Shown here: positions 48,346 through 55,789 of the stretch, in pieces
Numbering within the stretch: position 1 is the stretch's first letter
How the letters are laid out: every line of letters starts with the position of its first letter
Assembly: GCA_036259875.1 (NCBI GenBank)
Contig: DATAAZ010000078.1
Location: forward strand, 62,001 to 126,000
Length of the DNA: 64,000 bases
Source: DATAAZ01 sp036259875
Lineage (GTDB): Bacteria > Actinomycetota > Thermoleophilia > Gaiellales > Gaiellaceae
Reading direction: 5' to 3'
The notes under the pieces: generated by a model
What the model was told of the DNA's origin: nothing
Seen by the model: the letters and a program-made list of their open reading frames with translations, nothing else
The model's database searches: none
Translations under genes and position numbers: made by a program

Positions 48346-48376
48346 TGCGGCCGATGCTCGGGTGGGAGGGGCGCGC

Positions 48377-49006
48377 GTGATCGTCGCGATCGACGGGCCG
48401 GCGGGAGCCGGCAAGAGCACCGTGGCGCGCCGGCTCGCCGAGCGGCTCGGCTTCCGCTACCTCGACACGGGGGCGATGTACCGCGCGCTGACGTGGCTTG
48501 CGCTGGAGCGAGGCGTCGACCTCGACGACGGCGACACGCTCGCGGAGCTTGCCCAGGCGCACGAGGTGGGAATCGACGACGACCGCGTGGTGATCGCGGG
48601 GGTCGACGTGAGCGACGATATTCGCACCGTCGAGATCGACCGGGTGGTGTCGTCGGTCGCGCGCCACCCGGCCGTCCGGGCGGTGTTGCGCGACCGCCAA
48701 CGCGTGCTCGCCGCCGAGGGCGACGCCGTCATGGAAGGCCGCGACATCGGGGCGGTGGTGTGCCCGGGCGCGGAGGTGAAGGTCTTCCTGACCGCCGAGG
48801 CGGCCGAGCGGGCCCGGCGGCGAACCGAGGAGCGGCCCGGCCTCGGGTCGGACGCGCTCGCGACCGACCTCCGGCTCCGCGACGCCCGCGACGCGCCGCA
48901 GATGGACGCCGCGCCGGACGCCGAGACGATCGACACGACGGGCCTGCCCGTCGACGAGGTGGTCGACCGGATCGAGCGCCTCGTCGCGGCGAGGGCGCGG
49001 GCGTGA
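48377..49006 (+). CDS. cmk: Cytidylate kinase
   Basis: 209 residues from GTG 48377, chosen because GGGAGGGG lies 6 to 8 bases upstream and the protein then starts at IVAIDGPAGAGKSTVARRLA; GTG at 48362 would add five residues. The P-loop is GPAGAGKST. The FRYLDTGAMYRALTWLALER and EGRDIGAVVCPGAEVKVFLT segments bind CMP. It phosphorylates CMP and dCMP. The order aroA-cmk-plsC-der is conserved in many bacteria. The stop overlaps plsC. Confidence 0.95.
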   Translation: MIVAIDGPAGAGKSTVARRLAERLGFRYLDTGAMYRALTWLALERGVDLDDGDTLAELAQAHEVGIDDDRVVIAGVDVSDDIRTVEIDRVVSSVARHPAVRAVLRDRQRVLAAEGDAVMEGRDIGAVVCPGAEVKVFLTAEAAERARRRTEERPGLGSDALATDLRLRDARDAPQMDAAPDAETIDTTGLPVDEVVDRIERLVAARARA

Positions 49007-49683
49007 ACGCGCTCCACGGCGTCGTCTGGTGGAGCCTCGGGCGGACGCTGCTTTCGGGGCTCACGTACCTGGCAGCGCCGCTCAAGGCATACGGGAAGGA
49101 GCGCGTCCCGCGCGCGGGCGGTGTCGTGGTGGCCCTCAACCACCTGTCCTGGATCGACGTCCCCGCGTTCGCGACGCTCTGCCCGCGGCGGATCGTCTAC
49201 CTGGCGAAGGCGGAGGCGCACCAGGTGCCCGCGCTCGGCGAGTTCATCCGTGCGTTCGGGACGCTCCAGGTGCGGCGCGGCGAGTCGGATCGGGAAGCGG
49301 TCCGCCTCGCCCGCGAGGCCGTGCGCCGGAACCTCGCGCTCGGGATGTTCGTCGAGGGCACGCGGCAGCGAAGCGGCGAGCCCGGCGAGGCGAAGGCCGG
49401 AGCCGCGATGATCGCGATCCAGGAAGGAGTCCCGGTTGTTCCGGGCGCGATCCGGGGGAGCTTCGAGTGGCGGCTCGGGAACTTCCACCCCGTGTCGGTC
49501 GCCTGGGGCGAGCCAATGCGGTTCGACCACCTGCCGCGCAACGCGCGCGGCTACCGGGAAGCGACGGCCGAAATTCAGCTCGAGCTCCGCCGCCTCTGGG
49601 AGTTCCTCGGAGACGTCCACCGCCTCGGGCGGCCTGACGCGACGCCGCCGCGGCGCGCGGCGCTCCCGTCGCGCGCGCCGTGA
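49003..49683 (+). CDS. plsC: 1-acyl-sn-glycerol-3-phosphate acyltransferase
   Basis: 226 residues from GTG 49003, overlapping the cmk stop. The LPLAT motif H-x4-D is in VVALNHLSWIDVPAFATLCP, and the substrate motif is FVEGTRQRSGEPGEAKAGAA (EGTR). VPVVPGAIRGSFEWRLGNFH is motif IV-like. It esterifies lysophosphatidic acid to phosphatidic acid for membrane lipids. It sits between cmk and der, with gpsA, a glycerol-phosphate gene, a little downstream. Confidence 0.93.
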   Translation: MNALHGVVWWSLGRTLLSGLTYLAAPLKAYGKERVPRAGGVVVALNHLSWIDVPAFATLCPRRIVYLAKAEAHQVPALGEFIRAFGTLQVRRGESDREAVRLAREAVRRNLALGMFVEGTRQRSGEPGEAKAGAAMIAIQEGVPVVPGAIRGSFEWRLGNFHPVSVAWGEPMRFDHLPRNARGYREATAEIQLELRRLWEFLGDVHRLGRPDATPPRRAALPSRAP

Positions 49684-51005
49684 GCGACGCCCCGGCGCCG
49701 CTCCTCGGAACGGTCGCCGTCATCGGCTTCCCCAACGTGGGGAAGTCGACGCTCGTGAACCGGCTCTCGGCGACTCGCCAGGCCGTCGTATTCGAGACGC
49801 CCGGCGTGACGCGTGACCGCAAGGAGATCGTCTGCGAGTGGGCCGGCAAGCGCTTCCTCCTGGTCGACACGGGCGGCGTCGACCTCGCGGACGCCTCGCC
49901 GATCACGAAGCAGGTGGCGGAGCAGGCACGGCGCGCCGTTGCGGAGGCGGACCTCGTCCTCTTCGTCGTCGACGCGGCGACGGGGCCGACGCCCGGAGAC
50001 GAGGAGATCGCCGACCTCCTCCGGCGTGCACGCAAGCCGGTCCTCGTCCTTGCGAACAAGATCGACGATCCGCGCCGCGACGACGAGGCGCTCGAGTTCC
50101 ACGCGCTCGGGCTCGCCGAGCCCGTCCCGGTCTCGGCGCTTCACGGCCACGGGACGGGCGATCTGCTCGACCGGGTCGTCGCGGGGCTCGAGCGGCTGGC
50201 CCCGACGGCGCGACCGGACGTCGGGGACGACGCGATCCGCGTGGCGATCCTGGGCCGGCCGAACGTGGGCAAGTCGAGCCTCCTGAACGCGATCGCCGGA
50301 GAGGAGCGCGTCATCGTCTCGGACGTGCCTGGAACGACGCGCGATGCGATCGACACGGTCGTTCGGCGCGGCAAAACGACATTCCTCGTGGTCGACACGG
50401 CGGGCCTGCGCCGGAAGCGGCGGCAACGGCAGGGGATCGAGTACTACTCGGAGCTTCGCGCGCTCCAGGCCGCCGAGCGGGCGGACGTCGCGCTCGTGCT
50501 CGTCGATGCGAGCGAGGGCGTGGTCGACCAGGACCTCGCCGTCGCGGACGTGGCTCGCGCGGCGGGGTGCTCGACGCTCGTCGTGCTGGCGAAGTGGGAC
50601 GTCGCGGCGGTGGGTCTCGAGGACGTTCGCCCTCGCCTGGAAGAGCGCCTGCGCCAGCGCCCCCCGATCGTCGCCGTCTCGGCGAAGAGTGGACGTGGCC
50701 TCCAGCGGCTCCTCGACCGGGTGGAGGAGCTCTACCGAAAGCACACGGGGCGGATCACGACCGGCGAGCTGAACCGGTTCCTCCAGGAGCTGCGGTCGCA
50801 GCGGCCGGGTCCTGCGCGGAACGGCCGGCGACTCAACCTGCTCTACGGGACGCAGGTGGCCGTCCGCCCGCCACGGTTTCGCCTCTTCGTCAACGATCCG
50901 GGACTCGTGACGCGCGACTACGGCTACTGGGTCGAGAACCGCCTCCGCGACCGGTTCGACCTCGCAGGCGTCCCCGTGGTGATCGACTTCGCGCGGCGAG
51001 CGTGA
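49680..51005 (+). CDS. der: Ribosome biogenesis GTPase Der (EngA)
   Basis: 441 residues from GTG 49680, overlapping plsC. Two G domains in tandem are the hallmark. The first (about 10-170) has GFPNVGKSTLVNRLS, the second (about 180-345) GRPNVGKSSLLNAIAG. DTGG and DTAG switch II motifs, and NKID and KWD specificity motifs are seen. A KH-like domain ends the protein (about 350-441, YYGT-like NLLYGTQVAVRPPRFRLFVN). It is needed for 50S subunit assembly. Confidence 0.97.
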   Translation: MSDAPAPLLGTVAVIGFPNVGKSTLVNRLSATRQAVVFETPGVTRDRKEIVCEWAGKRFLLVDTGGVDLADASPITKQVAEQARRAVAEADLVLFVVDAATGPTPGDEEIADLLRRARKPVLVLANKIDDPRRDDEALEFHALGLAEPVPVSALHGHGTGDLLDRVVAGLERLAPTARPDVGDDAIRVAILGRPNVGKSSLLNAIAGEERVIVSDVPGTTRDAIDTVVRRGKTTFLVVDTAGLRRKRRQRQGIEYYSELRALQAAERADVALVLVDASEGVVDQDLAVADVARAAGCSTLVVLAKWDVAAVGLEDVRPRLEERLRQRPPIVAVSAKSGRGLQRLLDRVEELYRKHTGRITTGELNRFLQELRSQRPGPARNGRRLNLLYGTQVAVRPPRFRLFVNDPGLVTRDYGYWVENRLRDRFDLAGVPVVIDFARRA

Positions 51006-51029
51006 GGGTCGCGCGCGAGGACCTCCCCC

Positions 51030-51053
51030 GGGGGACCCCCCGTGTGGTCCCCC
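51030..51053 (+). terminator. Hairpin after der
   Basis: GGGGGACC (51030-51037) pairs with GGTCCCCC (51046-51053) around an 8-base loop, about 25 bases after the stop. No T-run. Confidence 0.5.
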
Positions 51054-51113
51054 TCGCGGTTCAGCGTACGGCGGGAAGGCGCGCTCGTGTGTGACCCGTT
51101 GCGCCCGAAGCAT

Positions 51114-51136
51114 CGCGAAGGCCGTTCACCTTCGCG
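51114..51136. other. Second hairpin between der and gpsA
   Basis: CGCGAAGG (51114-51121) and CCTTCGCG (51129-51136) pair perfectly around CCGTTCA, 24 bases before the gpsA ATG. It could hide or space the gpsA start region. Confidence 0.4.
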
Positions 51137-51160
51137 GACGCCGAAGCAGCCCGTTGTCCG

Positions 51161-52120
51161 ATGAAGATCGTCGTGATCGGCGGAGGCTCGTGGGGCTCGG
51201 TGTTCTCCGCCCTCCTCGCCGAGCGCGGCCACGACGTGTGGCTTGCCTGCCGGACGGCGGAGCAGGCGCACGCGATCGAGCGAACGGGCCGCAACCCGCG
51301 CTACGTCCCCGACGTCGACCTGAGCGGCGTCCGGGCGACTGCCCTCTCCGAGGCGCCGCTCGCCGACGCCGACCTCGTCGCGCTCGCCGTCCCGAGCCGC
51401 GCCTTTCGAGACGTCGTCGCCGCGCTTCCCGACCGCCGCGCGCCCGTCCTCAGCCTCGTGAAGGGCCTCGATCCATCCTCGGGGGAGCGCCTCTCACGGG
51501 TCGTCACGGGCCGGCGCGTCGCGGTCCTCTCGGGACCCAACCACGCCGAAGAGATCGGCGCGGGCCTCCCCGCCGCGGCCGTGATCGCGAGCGAGGACGA
51601 GGAGCTCGCGACGCGGCTTCAGCACGCGGTCATCTCGCCACGCTTCCGCGTGTACGTCAATCCCGACGTCGTGGGCGTCGAGCTCTGCGCCGCGGCGAAG
51701 AACGTGATCGCGCTCGGCGCGGGCGCCGTCGACGGCCTCGGCGTCGGCGACAACGCGAAGGCCGCGCTCCTGACCCGCGGGCTCGCCGAGCTCGCACGGC
51801 TCGGCGACGCCGCGGGCGCGCGGCCCGAGACGTTCGCGGGGCTGGCCGGGATGGGAGACCTGATCGTCACGTGCTGGAGCCGCCACAGCCGCAACCGCCG
51901 CGCGGGCGAGCTCATCGCCCAGGGGATCGCCCCGCAGGAGGCCGAGCGCCGGATCGCGATGGCCGTCGAGGGCGTCACGACGGCGCCCGTGCTGCGTGAG
52001 CTCGCGCGCCGGCTCGGCATCGAGCTCCCGATCACCGAGGCCGTGTGCCGGGTGCTCGACGGCGAGCCGGTTCGCCAGGCGATCTCGGCGCTGATGGAGC
52101 GCCCGCCGACCGAAGAATGA
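51161..52120 (+). CDS. gpsA: Glycerol-3-phosphate dehydrogenase (NAD(P)+)
   Basis: 319 residues. The nucleotide loop is VVIGGGSWGSVFSALLAERG (residues 4-23). RNPRYVPDVDLSGVRATALS, VLSGPNHAEEIGAGLPAAAV and VGVELCAAAKNVIALGAGAV with the catalytic Lys are the family landmarks; DNAKAALLTRGLAELARLGD and GLAGMGDLIVTCWSRHSRNR follow. It reduces dihydroxyacetone phosphate to glycerol 3-phosphate for phospholipids, feeding PlsC two genes upstream. Confidence 0.95.
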   Translation: MKIVVIGGGSWGSVFSALLAERGHDVWLACRTAEQAHAIERTGRNPRYVPDVDLSGVRATALSEAPLADADLVALAVPSRAFRDVVAALPDRRAPVLSLVKGLDPSSGERLSRVVTGRRVAVLSGPNHAEEIGAGLPAAAVIASEDEELATRLQHAVISPRFRVYVNPDVVGVELCAAAKNVIALGAGAVDGLGVGDNAKAALLTRGLAELARLGDAAGARPETFAGLAGMGDLIVTCWSRHSRNRRAGELIAQGIAPQEAERRIAMAVEGVTTAPVLRELARRLGIELPITEAVCRVLDGEPVRQAISALMERPPTEE

Positions 52121-52132
52121 GGAATCTTCCCG

Positions 52133-52138
52133 TACAGT
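52133..52138 (+). promoter_or_regulatory. Leaderless-type -10 hexamer TACAGT for the DUF3352 lipoprotein gene
   Basis: TACAGT is followed by 7 bases and the GTG at 52146, which favours that codon over the GTG at 52137 inside the hexamer. Confidence 0.45.
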
Positions 52139-52145
52139 GTGGCTC

Positions 52146-53657
52146 GTGGGTCGACTCCGCGTCCTCCTTGCCGCGCTCGCGGCCGCCTCGGCGGGCGCCC
52201 TCGCGGGGTGCGGCGGCGACGTGGGCGACGACGGCGGTCCCATGGCCGGAGCCGACGTCGCGCCGGCCTCGGCGGCGCTCTTCGTCGCGCTGAACACCGA
52301 TTTCGACGGCGACCAGTGGCAGACGGCCACCGACCTCGTCGAGCGCTTCCCCGCGGCGCGCGACTCGCTCGACGACTTCCGGCAGGAGCTCGAGGAGGAC
52401 GAAGACGTCGACTTCGACCGGGACGTCCGCCCGGCGCTGGGGTCGGAGGTTGCGTTCGTGCTCCTCGACTTCGAGAGCGAGGACATCGTCTTCCTGACGC
52501 AGCCGGAGGACGAGCAGAGGCTCCGCGCGCTCGTCGACAAGGCGGACGACGCGGTCGCCGAGGAGGTCGACGGCTGGTGGATCGTGGCGGAGAGCCAGGA
52601 GGTCATCGACCGGTTCAAGGAAGCGCGCGGCGGCGACTCGCTCGCCGACGCCGAGGCCTTCGACGCGACGACGGGCGCCTTGCCCGACGAGGCGCTCGCG
52701 ACCGTCTACGTGAACGGCGACGAGCTCACGCCGCTCCTCGACGCCTCAGGGACGTCCGAGGACGACCGAGCCGCGCTCGCGTGCAGCCTGGGCGACGCAG
52801 GAGTCCCCTCGATGGCCTTCTCGCTCGGCGCCGAAGACGACGGCGCCCGGCTGAGCGGCGCCGTTCGGGCGCAGAACCTCGCCGCCCCGGAGGAAGGCGG
52901 GTCCGAGCTCGCAGGCGACGTCGAGGCGGGCGCCCTGCTCTTCGTGTCGGTGCGCGGGCTGGGCGACCAACTTCGCGAGACGTTCCGCTGCCTTCGGGAG
53001 GCTGACGACGAGTTCAACGAGCAACTCGCGCAGGCCGAGCTATTCCTCGGCGTGTCGCTCGAGGAGGACCTCCTCCCACTCTTCGAGGAGGAGACGGCGA
53101 TCGTCGTCTATCCGCCCGCCGACGGTGCCGCCGCCGAGAGCGCCGCCCTTCCGTTCGCGATCCCGACGACGGCGCTCGTGACGGAGGTCGAGGACGAGGC
53201 GGAGGCGCTCGCGACGGCCGACCGGATCGCCGAGCGGGTCACGTCTTTGATTGACGGCCCCGAGGTCGAGGAGTTCGACATCGGCGGGGTCGAGGCGCGG
53301 CGCCTCGAGACGGGCGGCGAGGTCGACGTCTACTACGCGACCTTCGACGGGAAGCTCGTCGTCGCGACCTCGGAGGAGGGGATCGCCGCCGCTCAGGGCG
53401 AGGGCGCCTCGCTCGAAGACGACGAGGGCTATTCCGCCGCGCGCGACGCTGCGGAGACGCCCAATGAGACGACGGGGTTCTGGTACGCCGACCTCGCGGA
53501 CGGGATCGACTACGTCCTCGACATCTATCGCTCCACCGAGGGCGAGGCGCCGCCGGCGGAGGTGCTCGAGAGCCTCGAGCCGCTCCGCTCGCTGTTCCTC
53601 TGGAGCGAGACCGACGACGACGTCTACGGTTTCGAGGGGTTCCTCGAGATCGAGTAG
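52146..53657 (+). CDS. DUF3352 lipoprotein
   Basis: 503 residues from GTG 52146. The start MGRLRVLLAALAAASAGALA leads to the lipobox LAGC, so the protein should be anchored by the Cys at about residue 21. The rest is acidic and beta-rich: PASAALFVALNTDFDGDQWQ, VAFVLLDFESEDIVFLTQPE, DGKLVVATSEEGIAAAQGEG. This is the DUF3352 family found widely in bacteria with no known function. Acidity is high (many Glu and Asp). It may rely on the lgt at 39954 for its lipid. metK begins three bases after its stop. Confidence 0.88.
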   Translation: MGRLRVLLAALAAASAGALAGCGGDVGDDGGPMAGADVAPASAALFVALNTDFDGDQWQTATDLVERFPAARDSLDDFRQELEEDEDVDFDRDVRPALGSEVAFVLLDFESEDIVFLTQPEDEQRLRALVDKADDAVAEEVDGWWIVAESQEVIDRFKEARGGDSLADAEAFDATTGALPDEALATVYVNGDELTPLLDASGTSEDDRAALACSLGDAGVPSMAFSLGAEDDGARLSGAVRAQNLAAPEEGGSELAGDVEAGALLFVSVRGLGDQLRETFRCLREADDEFNEQLAQAELFLGVSLEEDLLPLFEEETAIVVYPPADGAAAESAALPFAIPTTALVTEVEDEAEALATADRIAERVTSLIDGPEVEEFDIGGVEARRLETGGEVDVYYATFDGKLVVATSEEGIAAAQGEGASLEDDEGYSAARDAAETPNETTGFWYADLADGIDYVLDIYRSTEGEAPPAEVLESLEPLRSLFLWSETDDDVYGFEGFLEIE

Positions 53658-53660
53658 CGC

Positions 53661-54914
53661 GTGGCGCCGCGGCACTTCCTCTTCACGTCCGAGTCCGTGA
53701 CGGAGGGCCATCCCGACAAGATGGCCGATCAGATCTCGGACTCGGTTCTCGACGCCGTCCTCGCCGACGATCCCGGTGGACGGGTCGCGTGCGAGACGCT
53801 CGTCACGACGGGGCTCGTCGTCGTCGCGGGCGAGATCACGACGGAGACGTACGTCGACATCCCGCGCCTCGTGCGCGAGCGCGTGCGCGAGATCGGCTAC
53901 GACCGGGCCAAGTACGGCTTCGATGCCGAGACGTGCGGCGTCATCGTCGCGATCGACGAGCAGTCCCCCGACATCGCGCGGGGTGTGGAGGCGTCGTACG
54001 AGGTGCAGCGCGACCCGGGCGACGTCGACCCGCTCGACCGCATCGGCGCGGGCGACCAGGGGATGATGTTCGGGTTTGCGTGCGACGAGACCGAGGAGCT
54101 CATGCCGCTCCCGATCATGCTCGCGCACCGGATCTGCAAGCGCCTCGCCGAAGTCCGCAAGGCGGACGTGCTCCCGTATCTCCGCCCGGACGGGAAGGCC
54201 CAGGTCACGATCCGCTACGAACTCGACGAGCACGGGCGCCAGCGCCCTGTCGAGATCGAGCGCATCCTCGTCTCGACGCAACACCGCGAGGGCCTCGACG
54301 AGGAGACGCTCATCAAGCCCGACATCGTCGAGCACGTCCTCCACCCGATCCTCCCGCGCGACCTCTACGACGAGCACCGCCTCGAGGAGCGCGACTTCGT
54401 GCTCGTGAACCCGACCGGGAAGTTCGTCGTCGGCGGGCCGATGGGCGACACCGGCCTCACGGGCCGCAAGATCATCATCGACACGTACGGGGGCGCCGCC
54501 CGCCACGGGGGCGGTGCCTTCTCGGGGAAGGACCCGACGAAGGTCGACCGGTCGGGCGCGTACGCGGCCCGGTACGCGGCGAAGAACGTCGTCGCGGCCG
54601 GGCTCGCCGCCCGCTGTGAAATCCAGGTCGCGTACGCGATCGGGGTCGCGCATCCCGTCTCTATCGAGGTCGAGTGCTTCGGGACCGAGGCGGAGGGGAT
54701 GACGACGACCCGGATCGAGGAGCTCGTTCGCGACCACTTCGACCTGCGGCCCGGCGCCATCCTCCGCGACCTCGACCTGATGCGCCCGATCTACGCGAAG
54801 ACGGCGGCGTACGGCCACTTCGGCCGCGCCGACCACGACTTCACCTGGGAGCGCACCGACAAGGCCGACGCCCTTCGCCAGGCGGCCGGCCTCGCGGAGG
54901 AAATCCCCGCCTGA
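53661..54914 (+). CDS. metK: S-adenosylmethionine synthetase
   Basis: 417 residues from GTG 53661. Signatures are FTSESVTEGHPDKMADQISD, IDEQSPDIARGV, IGAGDQGMMFGFACDETEEL (hexapeptide GAGDQG) and FSGKDPTKVDRSGAYAARYA, with the GGAARHGGGAF nonapeptide-like loop. It makes SAM from methionine and ATP. In actinobacteria metK is often directly before priA; here a minus-strand DtxR-family gene lies between them. Confidence 0.97.
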   Translation: MAPRHFLFTSESVTEGHPDKMADQISDSVLDAVLADDPGGRVACETLVTTGLVVVAGEITTETYVDIPRLVRERVREIGYDRAKYGFDAETCGVIVAIDEQSPDIARGVEASYEVQRDPGDVDPLDRIGAGDQGMMFGFACDETEELMPLPIMLAHRICKRLAEVRKADVLPYLRPDGKAQVTIRYELDEHGRQRPVEIERILVSTQHREGLDEETLIKPDIVEHVLHPILPRDLYDEHRLEERDFVLVNPTGKFVVGGPMGDTGLTGRKIIIDTYGGAARHGGGAFSGKDPTKVDRSGAYAARYAAKNVVAAGLAARCEIQVAYAIGVAHPVSIEVECFGTEAEGMTTTRIEELVRDHFDLRPGAILRDLDLMRPIYAKTAAYGHFGRADHDFTWERTDKADALRQAAGLAEEIPA

Positions 54915-54921
54915 CGACCCG

Positions 54922-55608
54922 TCAGGCGGGACGAACGAAGAGCCCGGCCGCTGCCTTCTCGGCGAGCGCGCGCTCGTCGCCGTTCAGGCGCACCGTGTAA
55001 GGGCCAGACTTGTCGGGCCCGGCGTCCCGGAGCTCGATCGTCGCGCCGGGCACGAGGCCCTCGTCGTAGTACCAGTGGAGGAGCTCTCCGTCGTGCTCGG
55101 CGAGGCGGACGATCTCCGCGCGCGCGCCGGGCTCGAGGTCGGCGAGCGGCTCGAGCTCGCGGTTCTCCGCCTGCTCGACGCCCGTGTCGACGGGCCAGCC
55201 GTGCGGGCAGCGCTCCGGGTTCCCCAGCCGCTCGGCGATGCGCTCGATCATCTCGTCCGTGAACGTGTCGCCGAGGAGGTCGGCCTGTACGTGCGACTCG
55301 GCCGCCGTATAGCCCATGAAGTCGGTGAGGAGGCGCTCGATGATCCGGTGGCGGCGGACGACGCGTTCCGCGACGTGCCGTCCCTTCGGTGTCAGGATCG
55401 CCTCCTTCACTTCGCCGCGCTCGACGAGCCCCTCTGCCTCCAGCCGCTTCAGCATCTCGCCCGCCGACGCGCGCGAGACGCCGAGCATGTCGGCCACCCG
55501 GACCGCGAGCGTCGGCGCCCCTTTCGCGACCGGCCGGTACTCGCCGACGGGGAAAGCCAGGAAGTAGATCGTCTCGACGTAGTCGTCGATCGAATGTCCC
55601 TGCGCCAT
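54922..55608 (-). CDS. DtxR-family metal-dependent transcriptional regulator
   Basis: 228 residues. The N-terminal winged helix (about 5-70) contains IDDYVETIYFLAFPV and VADMLGVSRASAGEMLKRLE. The dimer and metal-binding region (about 71-140) has GRHVAERVVRRHRIIERLLT and ADLLGDTFTDEMIERIAERL. A C-terminal SH3/FeoA-like domain follows (about 155-228). It is close to IdeR and MntR, which repress iron or manganese uptake genes when loaded with metal. The N-terminus is unusual in having about 12 extra residues before the recognition helix (EYRPVAKGAPTLAV). TAGAAT lies 6 bases before the ATG. Whether it senses iron or manganese is not decidable here. Confidence 0.92.
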   Translation of the reverse strand: MAQGHSIDDYVETIYFLAFPVGEYRPVAKGAPTLAVRVADMLGVSRASAGEMLKRLEAEGLVERGEVKEAILTPKGRHVAERVVRRHRIIERLLTDFMGYTAAESHVQADLLGDTFTDEMIERIAERLGNPERCPHGWPVDTGVEQAENRELEPLADLEPGARAEIVRLAEHDGELLHWYYDEGLVPGATIELRDAGPDKSGPYTVRLNGDERALAEKAAAGLFVRPA

Positions 55609-55614
55609 GCGACG

Positions 55615-55620
55615 ATTCTA
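55615..55620 (-). promoter_or_regulatory. Leaderless-type -10 hexamer TAGAAT for the DtxR-family gene
   Basis: On the minus strand TAGAAT is followed by 6 bases and the ATG at 55608. Confidence 0.5.
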
Positions 55621-55782
55621 CGACCTTGCCTCGGAACGAAGCCCTGAGCCGTCGGGGGGCGCTGGAACGCCGGATGCTGCGTCCTCAGTCGCATCCATAT
55701 TCTCCGGAGATGGGCGCTCCCTGCGACCTTGCCTCCGACGCCCCATCGCCGCCCGACGACGAGGCGTCACTCCGAGGCAAGG
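55621..55782. promoter_or_regulatory. Three copies of an ACCTTGCCTC motif between the DtxR-family gene and priA
   Basis: CGACCTTGCCTC occurs at 55621-55632 and again at 55724-55735. The inverse CCGAGGCAAGG is at 55772-55782, complementary to CCTTGCCTCGG at 55624-55634. All lie in the 181-base divergent gap. DtxR-family proteins usually control their own and nearby promoters at imperfect dyads, so these are candidate operator half-sites. The motif is not the classical iron box. Confidence 0.4.
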
Positions 55783-55789
55783 CCTAACG

